Assembly: GCA_022448005.1 (NCBI GenBank)
Contig: JAKUTK010000007.1
Span: 73,324-137,323, forward strand
Length of the DNA stretch: 64,000 nucleotides
Reading direction: 5' to 3'
DNA from: Pseudomonas sp.
GTDB taxonomy: Bacteria > Pseudomonadota > Gammaproteobacteria > Pseudomonadales > Pseudomonadaceae
In this document: in pieces, positions 61,365-64,000 of the stretch
Layout: each line of letters starts with the position of its first letter
Position numbering within the stretch: the first letter of the stretch is position 1
Notes under the pieces: generated by a model
What the model was told of the DNA's origin: nothing
Seen by the model: only the letters and a program-made list of their open reading frames with translations
Database searches by the model: none
Program-made: the position numbers and the translations under genes

Positions 61365-62699
61365 TCAGTCGGAAATACGGTTGCGGCCCTGCGTCTTGGC
61401 TCGGTAGAGAGCCTCGTCGGCGCGGCGCAGCAGTTGTTCGAATTGGTCCATGCTGTCCGCGTCGAAGCCGGCGAGGCCAATACTCAGCGTGACATGGGGC
61501 GAAACGGCCGAGGCCTCATGTGGCAGCGCCCGCTCGGCCAGCCGCTGCTGCAGCCTTAAGGCCGAACGATGCGCGGACTCGGCATCCACGCCGGGCAGCA
61601 GTACGACGAATTCCTCGCCGCCGAGCCGCGCGACCACCTCGCCGGCACGGGCAAACACGTACCTGAGCGTATCGGCTACCCACTGTAAGCATTGGTCGCC
61701 CTGCGCATGGCCGTAGTGGTCGTTGTAACGCTTGAAAAAATCCACGTCGCACATCAGCACGGTCAGGGGCTGGCCGAGACGCATCGCGCGGCGGAATTCG
61801 ACTTCCTTGATTTCGTCGAAATGCCGGCGATTGGCCAAGCCGGTCAGCGGGTCACTACGTGAAAGCTCTTCCAGCAGCACATTGGCAGCGCGCAATTCGG
61901 CAGTACGTTCCTCGACCAGCTCGGCGAGGCGGTCGCGGTGCGCGGCCAGTGCCAGCTCGTCCTGATGTTGCCGCTCAAGGTAAGCCGACAGTTTTAGCTG
62001 GACACTGTTGATGCCCGACTCCAGCAGGCTCAGCTCGTCCTGGCGTTCTACCGACCGATCGAGGCGCAGGGTCTGGTCGAGATTTTCCGGAGTCAGGCGG
62101 GTCAGGTGCTGGGCGATCCGACGCACGTGCAGCGTGACCGTGCTGTTGAACATCCACATGATCAAACCGGCCAGCAGGAGCGACTGGATGACCTGGGTGA
62201 TGATGATATTGGTCACGTCGTCAACGAGCCGTCTCCAGAGCAGCCCTTCGTCGCCTTCGAGCCTGAGCTCGCCCACCGTCTCGCGGGCCCCGGCGTAGGC
62301 TTCGTAGGTGAGACGACGCTGCAGCACCGGCGCGCGGTGCTGAGGCTGCTGCTGCGGCCGTTGGCGCTGAATGACTTCCGGTGCACGCCCGGCGCGGAAG
62401 ATCCGCAGTTCGACGCGGCCAACCGGCTCCGCACTGGCGACGCTGTCGAGCTGCGTTTCCAGTGCGTCGCTGTCCATTTCCCAGATTGCTTTGGCCAGAT
62501 TGCTTTGGAATACCTGGTCGATCAGCACCAATTCGGCATTCATCGCCGAGCGGCCATCCTCCCAGGCCAGCCAGGTCCGCAAACCCACGGTTGTGGCGGT
62601 AAACAACAGGCAGAAGCCGAGCGTCGCCAGCACCAGGCGACGCCCGAGCGAGCTGCTGGGACGCTGTGCGCTGACGGGGGCAGGTGTATTGACGTTCAT
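61365..62699 (-). CDS. membrane diguanylate cyclase
   Basis: A 444-residue protein with helices at about residues 20-42 and 166-188 around a periplasmic sensor. A HAMP-like segment and a coiled coil (ELVEERTAELRAANVLLEELS) lead to a GGDEF domain. The active site is RLGGEEFVVLL, with DPLTGLANRRHF upstream. It should make c-di-GMP. It sits between two binding-protein genes (4-bp overlap upstream, 16 bp downstream), which suggests that ligand-loaded binding proteins control it. Confidence 0.92.
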   Translation of the reverse strand: MNVNTPAPVSAQRPSSSLGRRLVLATLGFCLLFTATTVGLRTWLAWEDGRSAMNAELVLIDQVFQSNLAKAIWEMDSDALETQLDSVASAEPVGRVELRIFRAGRAPEVIQRQRPQQQPQHRAPVLQRRLTYEAYAGARETVGELRLEGDEGLLWRRLVDDVTNIIITQVIQSLLLAGLIMWMFNSTVTLHVRRIAQHLTRLTPENLDQTLRLDRSVERQDELSLLESGINSVQLKLSAYLERQHQDELALAAHRDRLAELVEERTAELRAANVLLEELSRSDPLTGLANRRHFDEIKEVEFRRAMRLGQPLTVLMCDVDFFKRYNDHYGHAQGDQCLQWVADTLRYVFARAGEVVARLGGEEFVVLLPGVDAESAHRSALRLQQRLAERALPHEASAVSPHVTLSIGLAGFDADSMDQFEQLLRRADEALYRAKTQGRNRISD

Positions 62700-63370
62700 T
62701 TCAACCAGCGGGCGGCGATTGCGTCATAGCGCCCATCGGCACGGACGCGCGCGAGCGCTTGGCGGAAGCGCTCGACCACCTCATCCGATGTGTGCCGGCT
62801 GAAGGCCATGCACAAGCCGTTCGCGCCGCCTAGGTCGTCCAGATTCAATTGAGGGACCGCAGTATCGTCAGGGCTGCCACTGGCCTGACGGACCAGATAG
62901 TGAGCATTCAGCTCGTTGGAGATCCACAGGTCTACTCGTCCGGCCTTGAGCTTTTCGTAGTTGTGCTCGTATTTGTTGCTCGACTGCAGGTTGCGGCCGA
63001 TGGCGAATCCCTTGTCGATCAGATACTGCTCACCAACATCTTCTTTCACGGTGGCGATCTGGTACTGGCGGGCGTCGTCGAGGCTCTTGAGGTTGAACTC
63101 GGTGCCAGGGAGTGAGAACAGGAACCAGCGCGTCGGCGCGATTACGCCCACCCACTTGAACAGATCCTCACGCTGCGGGGTGCGAGCGATGGAATAGATA
63201 AGCACGTTTTCCGAGTTCAGCGCGATGTCGTACGCTCGTGCCCATGGCATCGATTGGATGCGCGCAGCCTCCCCCACTTCGTCCAGAACAGCCTGTACCA
63301 CCTCGGTGCCCATGCCGGTGAGCTTGCCGTCGACCGTCATGTTGTAGATACTCTGTTGGCGTTCAAGCAT
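62696..63370 (-). pseudogene. binding protein, 5' end lost to IS110 insertion
   Basis: The frame encodes 224 residues of a family-3 binding protein (SIYNMTVDGKLTGMGTEVVQAV, SMPWARAYDIALNSENVLIYSIARTPQRED, C-terminal DGRYDAIAARWLK) paralogous to the one at 60620. It has no signal peptide, and the first residues (MLERQQ) come from the junction with the transposase gene that ends at 63363. The signal sequence and about ten mature residues are missing, so the protein cannot be exported and is probably non-functional. Confidence 0.8.
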
Positions 63371-64000
63371 TCTTCAGATGTTTTTGGCTGAAAAGCTTGG
63401 AGGAGTCGAAGGGCACCCCGAGTTTGAGGCAGGCCCAGAGTCCCGTCAGGTACTTGCGCATAACGGCGCACAGTGCCTGGATTTTCTTCTTGCCGCGCTT
63501 GTGCAAGGCCTCATAAAACGCCTTGGCGTTGGGGTCATGGCGCACAGCCGACAGGGCTGGCATGTAGAGCGCACTGCGCAGGTAGGCATTGCCTGCCTTA
63601 CTCAAGCGTCCGGGCTTGTTGACGCTGGTGCCCGATTGGCATAGCCGGACGTCCAAGCCGGCGTAGCGGCTGACCTGAGGAGCTTTCAGCTCTCTGGGCA
63701 GCACGCACAGTTCCGCCAGCAAGGCGATGGCGCTGGCTTGACCGATGCCCTTGGCTTGCTGGAAGTTCGCCAAATACTGTTTGTGCTGCGGCTGCTGACT
63801 GATCAATTCGACGGCAGCTCTGGTCAGCTTCTCTATCCGTTGATCCAGTCGCGCGATGCCCTCGGCTTCGTCGGCGATCAGCACGGTCAGGGTGGTCGAC
63901 TTTGACCGCAGGGCATGCAGCCGGTTCTTGGCCTGTGTGCGGGTCGCAGTCAGGCGGTTGATCTGTCTGCCAATGTCGCGCAGGCCCATCAGCGTATCGT
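63350..64000 (-). mobile_element. IS110-family insertion sequence, partial (runs off edge)
   Basis: The element's transposase 3' end lies at 63363 and its left end within roughly 63340-63362, inferred from where homology to the binding protein is lost. IS110 elements lack clear terminal inverted repeats, so the boundary cannot be read exactly. The rest of the element is outside the window. Confidence 0.75.
63363..64000 (-). CDS. IS110-family transposase, C-terminal part
   Basis: The frame is open to the window edge; 212 codons are visible. They include a coiled-coil helical stretch (IADEAEGIARLDQRIEKLTRAAVELIS) and the transposase_20 domain: AKGIGQASAIALLAEL, RYAGLDVRLCQSGTSVNKPGRLSKAGNAYLRSALYMPAL, ending KYLTGLWACLKLG. 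The catalytic DEDD domain would lie upstream, beyond 64000. Confidence 0.9.
   Translation of the reverse strand, partial: DTLMGLRDIGRQINRLTATRTQAKNRLHALRSKSTTLTVLIADEAEGIARLDQRIEKLTRAAVELISQQPQHKQYLANFQQAKGIGQASAIALLAELCVLPRELKAPQVSRYAGLDVRLCQSGTSVNKPGRLSKAGNAYLRSALYMPALSAVRHDPNAKAFYEALHKRGKKKIQALCAVMRKYLTGLWACLKLGVPFDSSKLFSQKHLKNA

Overview
The window is about 64 kb of GC-rich gammaproteobacterial chromosome. Gene content and order point to the Pseudomonas stutzeri group (Stutzerimonas): ptsP-rppH, ilvA/rpiA, D-2-hydroxyglutarate dehydrogenase divergent from serA, and oprH-phoP-phoQ. This placement rests on protein recognition and gene order, not on a database search. I saw no rRNA, tRNA or CRISPR array. 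Coding density is high, with many 4-base ATGA gene overlaps.

Layout. 1-11.9 kb is housekeeping: NRDE protein, PtsP (nitrogen PTS enzyme I), RppH, a HAD phosphatase, a DUF2269 membrane protein, IlvA, RpiA, an SdiA-regulated-type membrane protein, an FAH-family hydrolase with D-2-hydroxyglutarate dehydrogenase, and divergent SerA. 11.9-13.4 kb holds two small secreted acidic proteins and a long leader. 13.4-16.4 kb is a curli cluster (csgD-csgE-csgB-csgA-csgC-like) with no csgF or csgG. 16.4-23.7 kb has an acyltransferase, an SDR, the oprH-phoP-phoQ operon behind four phased GTTCAG repeats, a SnoaL-like protein, a YjdF-like membrane protein and a secreted protein made of 14-residue repeats. 23.9-25.6 kb is a chemoreceptor.

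25.7-32.5 kb, minus strand, is an eight-gene Mrp cation/proton antiporter operon in the order E-F-G-(A C-terminus+B fusion)-C-D-D'-D'', similar to the membrane module of archaeal Mbh hydrogenases. Upstream on the same strand lie a GH65 enzyme, a PfkB sugar kinase and a second chemoreceptor. 38.5-41.4 kb carries CstA, an 87-residue protein ending Cys-Cys, and an ArsA/Get3-like ATPase as one overlapping unit. 41.5-43.7 kb is a phospholipid mini-operon (CdsA, PlsC and CDP-alcohol transferase homologues). 43.8-46.0 kb is a probable type VI lipase effector (DUF2235) with a DUF2931 lipoprotein, in locally lower-GC DNA.

46.5-64 kb is signalling-rich. It has a PotF/NspS-like binding protein overlapping an MbaA-like GGDEF-EAL protein. 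A sigma-54 two-component system diverges from a DUF4168 gene whose promoter shows an inverted repeat, an IHF-like site and a -24/-12 element. DUF1456, a periplasmic alpha-carbonic anhydrase, an FAD oxidoreductase and an AsmA protein follow. Last is a binding protein/diguanylate cyclase/binding protein operon whose first gene is cut by an IS110-family element that runs off the right edge.

Themes: surface and biofilm physiology (curli, PhoPQ-OprH, two binding-protein/c-di-GMP sensor modules), ion and carbon homeostasis (Mrp, CstA, carbonic anhydrase), and central metabolism linking serine synthesis to 2-hydroxyglutarate removal.
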